Source: Streptomyces sp. SW4 (GTDB lineage: Bacteria > Actinomycetota > Actinomycetes > Streptomycetales > Streptomycetaceae). Taken from it: DNA of 64,000 nt. The stretch's first letter is position 1; every line of letters begins with the position of its first letter. Positions 8,887-18,332 of the stretch are shown piece by piece. The stretch spans positions 3,159,001 through 3,223,000 of the forward strand of contig QKWM01000004.1 of the NCBI GenBank assembly GCA_003248315.1, written 5' to 3'. The translations under genes and the position numbers were made by a program. Under the pieces are notes generated by a model. The model did not search any database, was not told the DNA's origin, and saw nothing but the letters and a program-made list of their open reading frames with translations.

Positions 8887-9768
8887 TTACGCCTGCTCCC
8901 GCATCTGCTCCTCCGTCAGCCCACGGCGCCAGTAGCCGACGAAGGTGACCCTGCGGCGGTCGACGCCGCGCTCGCCGACGAAGTGCCGGCGCAGTTGCTT
9001 CACGCGGCCGGACTCGCCCGCGAGCCAGACGTAGGGGTGCCGGGCGGCGGGGAGGCGCGCGGCGCGCACCGCGTCGAGGGCCAGGGGGGAGCCGGCCGCG
9101 GGGCCGGTGCGGTCCGGCGCCGCGTCCGCCACCAGCCAGGTGATCTCGGCGTCCGCCGCCGTCGCCGGCTCCTGGATGTCGCCGGCGTGCGGCACCTCCA
9201 GCCACACCCGGGCGCGGGTGCCGGGCGGCAGCGCCTCGAGGATGGCCGTGGCGGCGGGGACGGCGGTCTCGTCGCCCCAGATCACCACCAGGTCGGTGTC
9301 CTCGGGCGGCCGGAAGCGGATCGCCCGGTTGTCCGCGACCGCCGGACCGAGCACCAGCACCCGGTCACCGGCGGCGGCGCGCGCGGCCCAGCGCGAGGCG
9401 GGGCCGGCCGCGGTGGCGGCGCCGGGCTCCACGCCGTGCAGCACGAAGTCGATGTCGATCTCCGTGGTGCGGCCCTCGTCGTCCCGGCGCAGCGACCGCA
9501 GGGTGTACGAGCGCATCACCGCCCGTACGTCGTCGGGGAGTTCCCGCCAGCCCTGCCACCATCCGTCGCCCAGCTCCAGGGGGACCTGCGGCTCGCTCTG
9601 GCCGGGCTGCGGCAGGAACAGCGACAGGGACTGGTCGCGGCCGTCGGAGTGGAAGGCGTGCAGGTCGGGGCCCGCGAAGGTGACCCGGGTCAGAGACGGG
9701 CCGAGCCGCCTCGTCCGTACGACCTGGAGGGAGAAGAAACGGAACGGGGCGGCTACGGCGGTGGTCAC
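8887..9768 (-). CDS. Siderophore-interacting protein (ferric-siderophore reductase)
   Basis: A 293-residue FAD-binding SIP-family protein (ViuB/YqjH relatives), which reduces the ferric siderophore in the cytosol to release iron. The N-terminal FAD-binding barrel has PSLTRVTFAGPDL and the flavin motif RSYTLRSLRR. The central region IDIDFVLHG...PGAATAAGPASRWAARAA matches the family VLH and GPASxWA signatures. The C-terminal NAD(P)H-like domain has WGDETAVPAA and ends VGYWRRGLTEEQ. It starts at GTG 9768 with AGGAG just upstream, 49 nt after desE, so the two are probably one transcript under the iron box at 10912. The frame is unbroken. Confidence 0.93.
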   Translation of the reverse strand: MTTAVAAPFRFFSLQVVRTRRLGPSLTRVTFAGPDLHAFHSDGRDQSLSLFLPQPGQSEPQVPLELGDGWWQGWRELPDDVRAVMRSYTLRSLRRDDEGRTTEIDIDFVLHGVEPGAATAAGPASRWAARAAAGDRVLVLGPAVADNRAIRFRPPEDTDLVVIWGDETAVPAATAILEALPPGTRARVWLEVPHAGDIQEPATAADAEITWLVADAAPDRTGPAAGSPLALDAVRAARLPAARHPYVWLAGESGRVKQLRRHFVGERGVDRRRVTFVGYWRRGLTEEQMREQA

Positions 9769-9817
9769 GGGGCACTCCTGGATCGGCGGGAGACGACCGG
9801 CCCGACGGGGCGGCGGA

Positions 9818-10861
9818 CTAGCTGACCTTCTTCGCCTTCTCGATGGCCTCGGCGAGGTTGTCGAGAAGCGGCGTGCACTTGTCGTACGACAGGATCGGCT
9901 CCGGCGAGCGGGCGATGACCTGGCCGGCCTTGACCGCGGGCAGCTTCTTCCAGGTGCCCTCGGTGATGTCGGCGGGCTGGATGGTCGAGGAGCGGTCGTC
10001 CATGATGATGACGTCCGCCGGGTACTTGTCGACGTTCTCCCAGCTCAGGCTCTCGAACCAGCCGCCGGTCGCCTTCTTGGCCTCCTCGGAGGGCTCGACG
10101 AAGTTCACGCCGAGGGCCTTGTAGTACTCCAGGTCCACCGAGAGGTTGGTGCCGGAGACGTAGAAGAGCTGGTCGCTCGCGGAACCGGCGAGCACCTTGA
10201 TCTCGGGGCGGGCCTTGGCGGCCTTGCGCAGCCGCTCGGCGGCGGCCTCGAAGTCCTTCTTGGCCTGGACGACCTTGTCGGCCTTCATGTCGGCGCCCAG
10301 CGACTCGGCCAGGTCCCACATGCGCTGCAGCGGCTGGGTCAGCTGGCGGTCGAAGACGGAGATGGCGACGCTCGGCGCCAGCTTGGCGATCTTGTCCTTG
10401 GAGTCCTCGGGGACTGACCAGAGGGTGCCCACGTTGTCGAACGTGGTGGTGACGAGCAGCTCGGGCGCCAGGGCGGCGTACTTCTCGACGTTGAGCTTGC
10501 CCCACTCGTTGCCGAGGACGGTCACCTTGCTGACGTCCATGTCGCCGGCCTGGACGTCCGGCTTGCCGTCCTTGGTGGTGGTCGGGCCGAAGACGCCCTT
10601 GACCTGGACGCCGTAGTCCCACAGGGCGGCGGCGACGCCGGTGAACGCCACCAGGTTCGCGGGGACCTTGTCGAGCTTCACGGTCTTGCCGCGGTCGTCC
10701 TTGAACGACCAGGGGCCGGACGCGGCGGTGTTCGAGCCCTTGTCGGAGCCGCCGCTCTTCTCGTCGTCACCGCAGGCCGTGAGCACGGCGCCGAGGCCGA
10801 GGGCGCCGCCCGCGGCGAGGATTCCACGGCGGGTGAGGTGGGTAGCGCTGGCGTTGGGCAT
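9818..10861 (-). CDS. desE: Desferrioxamine-binding lipoprotein DesE
   Basis: A substrate-binding lipoprotein of an iron-siderophore ABC importer (FepB/FhuD type) that captures ferrioxamines outside the membrane. The start is ATG 10861 (MPNASATHLTRRG). The longer upstream frame would place extra residues before the signal peptide. The signal peptide has twin arginines (LTRRGILAAGGALGLG) and the lipobox LTAC, then a Gly/Ser-rich linker. The mature part carries two periplasmic-binding lobes (VAFTGVAAALWDYGV; ELLVTTTFDNVGTLW). About 347 residues, unbroken. It heads the desE-reductase transcript behind an iron box and lies next to desABCD, so biosynthesis and uptake are coordinately iron-regulated. 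The partner permease genes are not in this window. Confidence 0.94.
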   Translation of the reverse strand: MPNASATHLTRRGILAAGGALGLGAVLTACGDDEKSGGSDKGSNTAASGPWSFKDDRGKTVKLDKVPANLVAFTGVAAALWDYGVQVKGVFGPTTTKDGKPDVQAGDMDVSKVTVLGNEWGKLNVEKYAALAPELLVTTTFDNVGTLWSVPEDSKDKIAKLAPSVAISVFDRQLTQPLQRMWDLAESLGADMKADKVVQAKKDFEAAAERLRKAAKARPEIKVLAGSASDQLFYVSGTNLSVDLEYYKALGVNFVEPSEEAKKATGGWFESLSWENVDKYPADVIIMDDRSSTIQPADITEGTWKKLPAVKAGQVIARSPEPILSYDKCTPLLDNLAEAIEKAKKVS

Positions 10862-10911
10862 GGTGTGGCTGCTTTCGAACGGGGCGGAGCGTCCGCGGGA
10901 CAAGTTCGAGG

Positions 10912-10930
10912 GTAGGTTAGCCTAACCTCA
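10912..10930. promoter_or_regulatory. Iron box in front of desE
   Basis: GTAGGTTAGCCTAACCTCA contains the 15-bp palindrome AGGTTAGCCTAACCT, a strong match to the DmdR/IdeR consensus. It ends about 50 nt upstream of the desE start. Confidence 0.93.
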
Positions 10931-10992
10931 GATCTTGTCCAGTGGCTGGGGTCACTCCGCCCCGGTCCGAAGCGCCGCCGCGGCGGGCGGCC

Positions 10993-12153
10993 TCAGCTCA
11001 CCAGCCCCAACTCCCGTGCGATGAGCATCCGCTGGACCTCGCTGGTGCCCTCGCCGATCTCGAGGATCTTCGAGTCCCGCCACATCCGGGCGACCGGGTA
11101 CTCGTTCATGAAGCCGTAGCCGCCGTGGATCTGCGTGGCGTCCCGGGCGTTGTCCACCGCGACGGTCGAGGAGTACAGCTTCGCGAGCGCCGCCTCCTTC
11201 TTGAACGGCTCGCCCGCCACCAGCCGGGAGGCCGCGTCCCGCCAGGCGAGCCGGGCGGTGTGCGCCTTCATCTCCATGTCGGCGATCTTGAACTGGATCG
11301 CCTGGTTCGCGCCGATGGGCCTGCCGAAGGCGTGACGTTCCTTCGCGTACTTCACCGACTCGTCCACACAGCCCTGCGCCAGGCCCGTCGCCAGCGCCGC
11401 GATGGCGATGCGGCCCTCGTCGAGGATCCGCAGGAACTGGGCGTAACCGCGGCCCTGTTCGCCCAGCAGGTTGGCGGCCGGGACCCGGACGTCGTCGAAG
11501 GACAGCTCCCGGGTGTCGGAGGCGTTCCAGCCCACCTTGGAGTAGGCCGGGGCCACCGTGAAGCCGGGCGTGCCCGAGGGCACGATGATCGAGGAGATCA
11601 GCGGCCTGCCGTCCGGCTTGCGGCCGGTGACCGCCGTGACCGTGACCAGACCGGTGATGTCCGTGCCGGAGTTGGTGATGAAGCACTTGGTGCCGTTGAT
11701 CACCCACTCGTCCGTCGCCTCGTCCAGCCGGGCCGTGGTCCGCGTCGCGCCCGCGTCCGAGCCGCCGTCGGGCTCGGTCAGGCCGAAGGCGCCGAGCATC
11801 TCGCCCGAGCACAGCTTGGGCAGCCACCGCCGCTTCTGCTCCTCGGTGCCGAACAGGTGCAGCGGCATCGCGCCCAGCGAGACCCCGGCCTCCAGCGTGA
11901 TGGCGACCGAGGAGTCGACGCGGGCCAGCTCCTCCAGCGCGATGCCGAGGGCGAGGTAGTCGCCGCCCATGCCGCCGTACTCCTCCGGGAACGGCAGCCC
12001 GAACAGGCCCATGCGGCCCATCTCGCGGACGATCTCGTACGGGAACTCGTGCCGCTCGTAGAAGTCGCCGATCTTGGGCGCCACGACGTCGTGCGCGAAC
12101 TCCTCCACCGTGCGGCGGAGTTCCTCGAGTTCCGGGGAGAGCCTGTGGTCCAT
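10993..12153 (-). CDS. acdH: Acyl-CoA dehydrogenase, probably isovaleryl-CoA dehydrogenase
   Basis: A flavoenzyme oxidising a short branched acyl-CoA to its enoyl-CoA. In this operon the substrate should be isovaleryl-CoA from leucine. From ATG 12153 (MDHRLSPELEEL) the protein has 386 residues and no frame break. LGAFGLTEPDGGSDAG and KCFITNSGTDITG are the FAD/substrate-binding signatures. QFKIADMEMKAHTARL and the C-terminal IHGGYGFMNEYPV and IGEGTSEVQRMLIAR motifs are typical. The catalytic base should be the Glu of IGEGTSE. It starts 5 nt past the HMG-CoA lyase stop. In S. coelicolor the equivalent gene is called acdH. Confidence 0.93.
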   Translation of the reverse strand: MDHRLSPELEELRRTVEEFAHDVVAPKIGDFYERHEFPYEIVREMGRMGLFGLPFPEEYGGMGGDYLALGIALEELARVDSSVAITLEAGVSLGAMPLHLFGTEEQKRRWLPKLCSGEMLGAFGLTEPDGGSDAGATRTTARLDEATDEWVINGTKCFITNSGTDITGLVTVTAVTGRKPDGRPLISSIIVPSGTPGFTVAPAYSKVGWNASDTRELSFDDVRVPAANLLGEQGRGYAQFLRILDEGRIAIAALATGLAQGCVDESVKYAKERHAFGRPIGANQAIQFKIADMEMKAHTARLAWRDAASRLVAGEPFKKEAALAKLYSSTVAVDNARDATQIHGGYGFMNEYPVARMWRDSKILEIGEGTSEVQRMLIARELGLVS

Positions 12154-12158
12154 GGTTG

Positions 12159-13120
12159 TCACTGCTCCTTGTGGGAGGCGGCGTCGGAGCCGGCGGGGGA
12201 GAGGGCTCGTACGGTGCGGGACGGGCTGGGGCGGCCCAGCCGGTCGGCCATCCAGACGCTTGTGGCGACGAGACGGCCGAGGTCGACCCCGGTGTCGATG
12301 CCGAGGCCGTGCAGCATCCACACCAGGTCTTCGGTGGCGAGGTTGCCGGTGGCGGATTTGGCGTACGGGCAGCCGCCCAGGCCGCCCGCCGAGGCGTCCA
12401 CGGTCGTCACGCCGTACTGGAGGGCGGCGAGGGTGTTGGCGAGCGCCTGGCCGTAGGTGTCGTGGAAGTGCACGCCGAGCACCTCCGCGCCGATGCCGGC
12501 CTCGCCGAGGGCCCTCAGCAGCGCGGTGACATGGCCCGGGGTGGCCACGCCGATGGTGTCGCCGAGGCTCAGCTCGTCGCAGCCCATGCCGACCAGGGCG
12601 CGGCAGACCCGGACGACCTGCTCGACGGGGACCGGGCCCTCCCAGGGGTCGCCGAAGCACATCGACAGATAGCCGCGGACATGGCCGCCGGCCGCCCTGG
12701 CGCGGGCCACCACCGGCTCGAACATGGCCAGCGCCTCGTCCACCGTGCGGTTGAGGTTGGCCTTGGCGAAGGACTCCGTGGCGCTGGCGAAGACGGCGAC
12801 CCGGCGGGCGCCGAGGGCCAGCGCCCGGTCGAGGCCGCGTTCGTTGGGGACCAGGACGGGCAGGTCCACGGAAGGTCCGCGACCAGCGGGTAGAGCCGCT
12901 CGGCGTCGGCGAGCTGCGGCACCCACCTGGGGTGGACGAAGCTGGTCGCCTCGATGGTCGTCAGACCCGCCCCGGCCAGCCGGCGGACGAACTCCGCCTT
13001 GACGTCCGTCGGGACGGTGGCCTGCTCGTTCTGGAGCCCGTCGCGGGCGCCGACCTCGTGGATGCGGACCCGGGCGGGCAGGCCGGACGCCGGGACCGTC
13101 ATGGGCAGTCCGCCGGTCAT
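12159..13120 (-). CDS. hmgL: Hydroxymethylglutaryl-CoA lyase (one frame break)
   Basis: The last step of leucine breakdown: HMG-CoA to acetyl-CoA and acetoacetate. This is a TIM-barrel enzyme of the HMGL-like family. The N-terminal part has VRIHEVGARDGLQNE, with the catalytic Arg-Asp pair and metal-binding Asp. SFVHPRWVPQLADA follows. After a break near 12870 it continues LPVLVPNERGLDRAL, then GCDELSLGDTIGVATP, the metal-binding HFHDTYGQ, and GLGGCPYAKSATGN, which holds the signature loop Cys. The reconstructed length of about 320 residues is normal. Its ATG overlaps the carboxylase stop (ATGA), so translation is coupled. Confidence 0.93.
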
Positions 13121-15091
13121 GCCGTCGCCTCCTCAGCCGTGGCCCGCGTCGCCGTGTCCCCGTCCGGCGCGTCCTCCGCCGGGGCGATGACCGCGAGGAC
13201 CTGGTCCATGGCGACGGCCGTGCCGGGGGTGACGTCGATCTCGGCGACCGTCCCGGCGTGCGGGGCGGAGATGACGTGCTCCATCTTCATCGCCTCGACC
13301 ACGAGCAGGCTCTGCCCGGCGGCCACCTCGTCGCCGACGGCCACCTTCACCACCGTCACCGTGCCCGGCATGGGCGCGGTGAGCGAGTCGGCGCCCGCGT
13401 GCGCGGCGCGGGTGAGGGAGGCGGCGACCGGGTCGTGGTCACGCACGTGCCAGGCGTCGCCGTCCCGGCCCAGCCAGTCCCCGGCGCGGTGGAAGGTGTG
13501 CCGGACGCCGTCGAGCGTGACGCAGACCGTGTCGCCGGTGACGGTGTGGGTGCCGCGCGGGTGTGCTCGACGGGGTCGCCGGCGGCCTTCAGGCAGAAGG
13601 CGACGGGCTTGGGCTCGCCGCCCAGACGCCAGCCGCTCGGCACCGAGAACGGGTCCGTCCAGCCGGTGCCGCGGGGCCGCAGGGCGTCCAGGCGGACGGC
13701 CGCCGCCGCCTCGTACACCTCCTCGGGCACGTCCGTCGCGACCAGCGAGTCGACCTCGCGCTCGACCAGCCCGGTGTCCATGTCGCCGGAGACGACCGCC
13801 GGGTGGGCGAGCAGCCGCCGCAGGAACCCGGCGTTGGTCTGCACGCCCAGGGTCACCGTCTCCGCGAGCGCCGCCCGCAGCCTGCGCAGCGCCGAGGCGC
13901 GGTCCGGGCCGTAGGCGATCACCTTGGACAGCATGGGGTCGTAGAGGCTGCCGACCTCCGTGCCCTCGGTCAGCCCCGAGTCGGTGCGCACGCCGTCGCC
14001 CTCGGGCTCGCGCAGCAGCAGCACCGTGCCGCCGGAGGGCAGGAAGCCGCGGGCCGGGTCCTCGGCGCACAGCCGGGCCTCGACGGCGTGCCCGGTGAGC
14101 GTCACGTCGTCCTGCCCGAACGCCAGCGGCTCGCCCGCCGCCACGCGCAGCTGCCACTCCACCAGGTCCAGGCCGGTGACCAGTTCGGTGACCGGGTGCT
14201 CGACCTGGAGGCGGGTGTTCATCTCCATGAAGTAGTACTGCGACGGGTCGCCGCCGGGGACGATGAACTCCACCGTGCCCGCGCCCCGGTAGCCGCAGGA
14301 GCGGGCCGCCTGGACGGCCGCCTCGCCCATCGCCGCGCGGGTCTCCTCGTCGAGCAGCACGCTGGGTGCCTCCTCGATGATCTTCTGGTGCCGGCGCTGG
14401 AGCGAGCACTCGCGCTCGCCCAGGTGCACCACGCCCCGTGCCCGTCGGCCAGGACCTGGATCTCGATGTGCCGGGGCCGGTCGATCCACCGCTCGACCAG
14501 GAGCGTGTCGTCGCCGAAGGAGGCGCGGGCCTCGCGGCGGGCGGCGGCGATCTCGTCGGCGAGCACCGCCTCGTCCCGCACCAGCCGCATGCCCTTGCCG
14601 CCACCGCCGGCCGACGGCTTCAGCAGCACCGGGGTGCCGATCTCCCGGGCGGCGGCGACCAGCTGCTCGTCCGTCAGGCCGCTGCCGCTGGAGCCGGGCA
14701 CGACGGGCACGCCCGCCGCCTTCACCGTCTCCTTGGCCCGGATCTTGTCGCCCATCAGCGCGATGGCGTCCGCGGGCGGCCCGATGAAGACCAGCCCGGC
14801 GTCCTCGCAGGCCCGCGCGAACCCGGCGTTCTCCGCCAGGAAGCCGTACCCGGGGTGGACCGCCTGGGCGCCGGTGCGGGCGGCGGCGTCGAGCAGCGCC
14901 TCCACCGACAGATAGCTCTCGGCGGCGGGCGGCGGGCCGATGCGGACGGCCGTGTCGGCCTCCCGGACGTGCCGGGCGTCGGCGTCCGCGTCGGAGAAGA
15001 CGGCCACCGAGCGCACCCCGAGCCTGCGCAGCGTCCGGATGACCCGGACGGCGATCTCGCCGCGGTTGGCCACCAGTACCGTGTCGAACAT
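13117..15091 (-). CDS. Biotin carboxylase/BCCP subunit, probably methylcrotonyl-CoA carboxylase alpha (two frame breaks)
   Basis: An ATP-dependent biotin carboxylase fused to a biotin carrier domain. In the leucine operon it should supply carboxybiotin for 3-methylcrotonyl-CoA. It starts at ATG 15091 (MFDTVLVANRGEIAVRVIR) behind GGGGGAG. Biotin-carboxylase hallmarks are VHPGYGFLAENAGFA, the glycine-rich KPSAGGGGKGMRLV, RECSLQRRHQKIIEEAPS, and MEMNTRLQVEHPVTE with the catalytic Arg-Gln-Glu. The C-terminus has the lipoyl/biotin domain with VEAMKMEH, where the Lys is biotinylated. Frame breaks occur at 14434-14437 and about 13556. About 658 residues, normal for MccA/AccA-type subunits. Propionyl- or acetyl-CoA carboxylase function is the alternative; operon context favours methylcrotonyl. 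Confidence 0.9.
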
Positions 15092-15105
15092 CGTCGTACT
15101 CCCCC

Positions 15106-16720
15106 TCACATCCGGAAGACGCCGAACTGGGGGTCACCCAGGGGCGCGTTGGCGCAGGCGGTCAGGGCCAGACCCAGCACCTGGCGGGTCTCCAGCGGGT
15201 CGATGACGCCGTCGTCCCACAGGCGTGCGGTCGCGTAGTAGGCATTCCCCTGGCGCTCGTACTGCGCACGGATCGGGGCCTTGAACGCCTCTTCCTCCTG
15301 CGCCGGCCAGTCCTCGCCGCGGGCCTCGAGCTGGTCCCGCTTGACCGTGGCCAGCACGGAGGCGGCCTGCTCGCCGCCCATCACGGAGATCTTGGCGTTG
15401 GGCCACATCCACAGGAAGCGGGGGAGTAGGCCCGGCCGCACATCGAGTAGTTCCCGGCGCCGTAGGAGCCGCCGACCACCACCGTCAGCTTCGGCACGCG
15501 CGTGCAGGCCACCGCCGTGACCATCTTGGCGCCGTGCTTGGCGATGCCGCCGGCCTCGTAGTCCTTGCCGACCATGAAGCCGGAGATGTTCTGCAGGAAC
15601 ACCAGCGGGATGCCGCGCTGGTCGCACAGCTCGATGAAGTGGGCGCCCTTCTGCGCGGACTCGGCGAACAGGATGCCGTTGTTGGCGACGATCCCCACCG
15701 GGTGGCCGTGGATCCGGGCGAAGCCGGTCACCAGGGTCTGCCCGAACTCGGCCTTGAACTCCGCGAACCGGGAGCCGTCGGCCACCCGGGCGATGATCTC
15801 GCGGACGTCGTACGGCGTGCGCGGGTCGACCGGCACCGCGCCGTACAGCCCGCTGGGGTCGACCTTGGGCTCCACGGACTCGGTGACCTGCCAGGGCAGC
15901 GGTCCCCGGCCGGGCAGCGTCGCGACGATGTTCCGCACGATCCGCAGGGCGTGCGCGTCGTTCTCGGCGAGGTGGTCGGTCACGCCCGACACCCGGGAGT
16001 GCACCTCGCCGCCGCCCAGCTCCTCGGCGGTGACGACCTCGCCGGTCGCGGCCTTCACCAGCGGCGGGCCGCCCAGGAAGATCGTGCCCTGGTTGCGGAC
16101 GATCACGGCCTCGTCGCTCATCGCGGGCACGTACGCCCCGCCGGCCGTGCAGGAGCCGAGCACCGCCGCGATCTGCGGGATGCCGGCGCCCGACATCCGG
16201 GCCTGGTTGTAGAAGATCCGGCCGAAGTGGTCCCGGTCGGGAAGACCTCGTCCTGCATCGGCAGGAACGCCCCGCCGGAGTCGACCAGGTACAGGCACGG
16301 CAGCCGGTTGTCGAGCGCCACCTCCTGTGCGCGCAGGTGCTTCTTCACGGTCATCGGGTAGTACGTGCCGCCCTTGACCGTGGCGTCGTTGGCGACGATC
16401 ACGCACTCCCGGCCGGCGACCCGGCCGATGCCGGCGATCACCCCGGCGGCCGGGGCCTGCCCGTCGTACATCCCGTCGGCCGCGAGCGGCGCCAGCTCCA
16501 GGAACGGCGAGCCCGGGTCGAGCAGTCCGTCCACCCGGTCCCGCGGCAGCAGCTTGCCGCGCGCGGTGTGCCGGGCCCTGGCCCTCTCGCCGCCGCCGAG
16601 CCGGGCCGCGGCCAGCTTGGCGCGCAGCTCCTCGACGAGGGCGCGGTGCGCCTCCTCGTTGGCCCGAAAGGCCTCCGACGCGGGATCAGCCGCGCTCGTC
16701 AGCTCCGGTGCCTCATGCAT
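15106..16720 (-). CDS. Carboxyltransferase, probably methylcrotonyl-CoA carboxylase beta (two frame breaks)
   Basis: The carboxyltransferase partner of the adjacent biotin carboxylase. It transfers CO2 from carboxybiotin to the acyl-CoA. Frame breaks lie near 16240 and in the run 15420-15424. Restoring one base at each gives a continuous protein of about 538 residues. Acyl-CoA-side motifs include NDATVKGGTYYPMTVKKHLR, YLVDSGGAFLPMQ, GSCTAGGAYVPAM and IFLGGPPLVKAATGEVV. The carboxybiotin half has FLQNISGFMVGKDYE, VVGGSYGAGNYSMCGRA and FLWMWPNAKISVMGG. FLQNISGFMVG and the GGSYGAGNYSM loop are characteristic of methylcrotonyl-CoA carboxylases. ATG 16720 is the first gene of the operon, preceded by the paired palindromes at 16749-16794. 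Confidence 0.93.
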
Positions 16721-16748
16721 CCTGCGGTCCCCTCACCCAGTGGTGCCT

Positions 16749-16794
16749 GTTAATGAGCGTTAACGCATGTCCCCTCAGGTTAACGACCGCTAAC
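16749..16794. promoter_or_regulatory. Two matching palindromic operators between the TetR gene and the leucine operon
   Basis: GTTAATGAGCGTTAAC (16749-16764) and GTTAACGACCGCTAAC (16779-16794) fit one pattern, GTTAAnGAnCGnTAAC, with centres 30 bp apart. They lie between divergent starts at 16720 and 16817. This is the layout of a TetR autoregulator controlling both directions. The DNA is direct; the binder is inferred. Confidence 0.8.
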
Positions 16795-16803
16795 CTCCCT
16801 GTC

Positions 16804-16816
16804 TAGAATCGTCTCC
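16804..16816 (+). promoter_or_regulatory. -10 element with a probably leaderless start
   Basis: TAGAAT (16804-16809) is followed by exactly 7 nt and then ATG 16817. No ribosome-binding site fits in between, so transcription probably begins at or next to the start codon. Confidence 0.6.
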
Positions 16817-17454
16817 ATGGCCACCAGAACCGACGCCCCCACCCGCCGCGAGCAGATCCTCAAGGAGGCCGCCCGGCTCTTCGCCGAGCGCGGTTTCCAC
16901 GGCGTGGGCGTGGACGAGATAGGCGCGGCGGTGGGCATCAGCGGGCCCGGCCTGTACCGGCACTTCGCCGGCAAGGACGCGATGCTCGCCGAGCTGCTGG
17001 TGGGCATCAGCGGTCAGCTCCTGACGGGTGCGAAGCGGCGCCTCGCGGAGGCCGAGGGCGCGGACGGCGCCGGCGGGCCGGCCCCCGAGGCGGTCCTCGA
17101 CTCGCTGATCGAGGGGCACATCGACTTCGCGCTCGACGACCGCCCGCTCATCACCCTGCACGACCGTGAGCTGGACCGCCTCCGGGACAGCGACCGCAAG
17201 ATGGTCCGCCAGCTCCAGCGGCAGTACGTCGAGCTGTGGGTGTCCGTCGTCCGCCGGGTCTATCCGGGCCTGGGCGAGCCCAGCGCCCGCTCGGCGGTCC
17301 ACTCGGTCTTCGGCCTGCTGAACTCCACCCCGCACCTGGGCCGCCCCGGCTCCCTCCCGGGCCGCGCCACCACGGCCGCGCTGCTGCACCGGATGGCCCG
17401 GGGGCGTTCGCGGCGGCGGCCGACGGGGCGGCGGGCCCGGCCGGCCGTACGTGA
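16817..17454 (+). CDS. TetR-family regulator of the leucine/isovalerate operon (one frame break)
   Basis: A repressor-type protein of about 213 residues. The N-terminal TetR HTH is clear: RREQILKEAARLFAERGFHG, then VGVDEIGAAVGISGPGLYRH and FAGKDAMLAELL. The ligand-binding half is helical (LDSLIEGHIDFALDD; HDRELDRLRDSDRKMVRQLQ). The uncorrected frame runs on for another 300 nt into the next gene. Restoring one G in the run near 17400 gives MARGAFAAAADGAAGPAGRT and a stop at 17454. It is divergent from the acyl-CoA carboxylase/dehydrogenase operon with two palindromes between, so the ligand is probably an acyl-CoA of leucine catabolism. A very short or absent leader is likely. Confidence 0.9.
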
Positions 17455-17516
17455 CCCGCGTCCCAGCGGGCGATACGCACGGGACCGGCACGGGCGGCTG
17501 CCTCACAATGGGTGGC

Positions 17517-18301
17517 ATGCCGATAACCGGGACACCCAGCCGCGCCGAACTCGTCGAACACCTGGTCCGCACCCGCATCGCGGGCGACGTGGCCACCCCC
17601 GCGAGAACAACCTCTCCCACTACCGGAAGCTCGCGAACGGCGACCGCAACTACTGGCTCGGCCTGGAACTGGGCGACCGCTGGACCGACGAGCAGGACGT
17701 CCTCGCGGTGATGGCGGAGCGGGCCGGCGTCAACGACGACCCGGAGTACCGGTACGGCCAGGACACCATCGACCCGAGCTGACCGTCGCCGCGCTGGAGC
17801 GGATGGCCGGGCGGCTGCGCAAGGCGGCCGACGGCGGGCAGCGGGTGCTGTTCGCCACCGGCCACCCCGGCGGCCTGCTCGACGTGCACCGGGCCACGGC
17901 CGCCGCCCTGCGCGCCGCCGGCTGCGAGATCGTCGTCATCCCCGAGGGCTGTCCACGGACGAGGGCTACGTCATGCAGTTCGCGGACGTGGCGGTGCTGG
18001 AGCACGGGCCACGCTGTGGCACACGCACTCCGGCGAGCCGATGAAGGCCATCCTCACCGGCCTGGAGCGCGAGGGCCGCCCGCTGCCCGACCTGGTCGTC
18101 GCCGACCACGGCTGGGCCGGGTACGCCGGACAGCACGGCGTCGACTCCGTCGGCTACGCGGACTGCAACGACCCGGCGCTCTTCCTCGCCGAGTCCGAGG
18201 GGACCGTCCAGGTCACCGTGCCCCTGGACGACCACGTGGTCAGCCCCCGCTCCTACGACCCGATGACGGCGTACCTGCTGGCGGAGGCGGGACTGCTGTA
18301 A
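17517..18301 (+). CDS. Conserved phosphatase-like protein (four frame breaks)
   Basis: The reconstructed protein has about 262 residues. It is conserved in Streptomyces and usually annotated simply as phosphatase; I see no motif that proves this. The pieces join as MPITGTPSRAELVEHLV, RENNLSHYRKLANGDRNYWL, QRVLFATGHPGGLLDVHRA, DEGYVMQFADVAVLEHG and LPDLVVADHGWAGYAG, ending YLLAEAGLL. The breaks are near 17597, 17776, 17950 and 18010, each needing one base. FATGHPGG (His), ADHGWAG (Asp, His) and EHGATLWHTHSGEP are plausible metal or phosphate ligands. No signal peptide or membrane helix. It is downstream of the TetR gene on the same strand, 62 nt away. Confidence 0.75.
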
Positions 18302-18332
18302 CCCCGCGGCGCCGGAGGCGTCACGGCCGGTG

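Noticed and set aside
3688..10930. Desferrioxamine cluster as a new siderophore pathway
   Set aside because: Gene order, motifs and iron boxes match the well-known des cluster; nothing novel in content.
16817..17782. 321-residue TetR fusion protein
   Set aside because: The extra C-terminus is the next gene read through after a lost G; restoring it gives a normal TetR stop at 17454.
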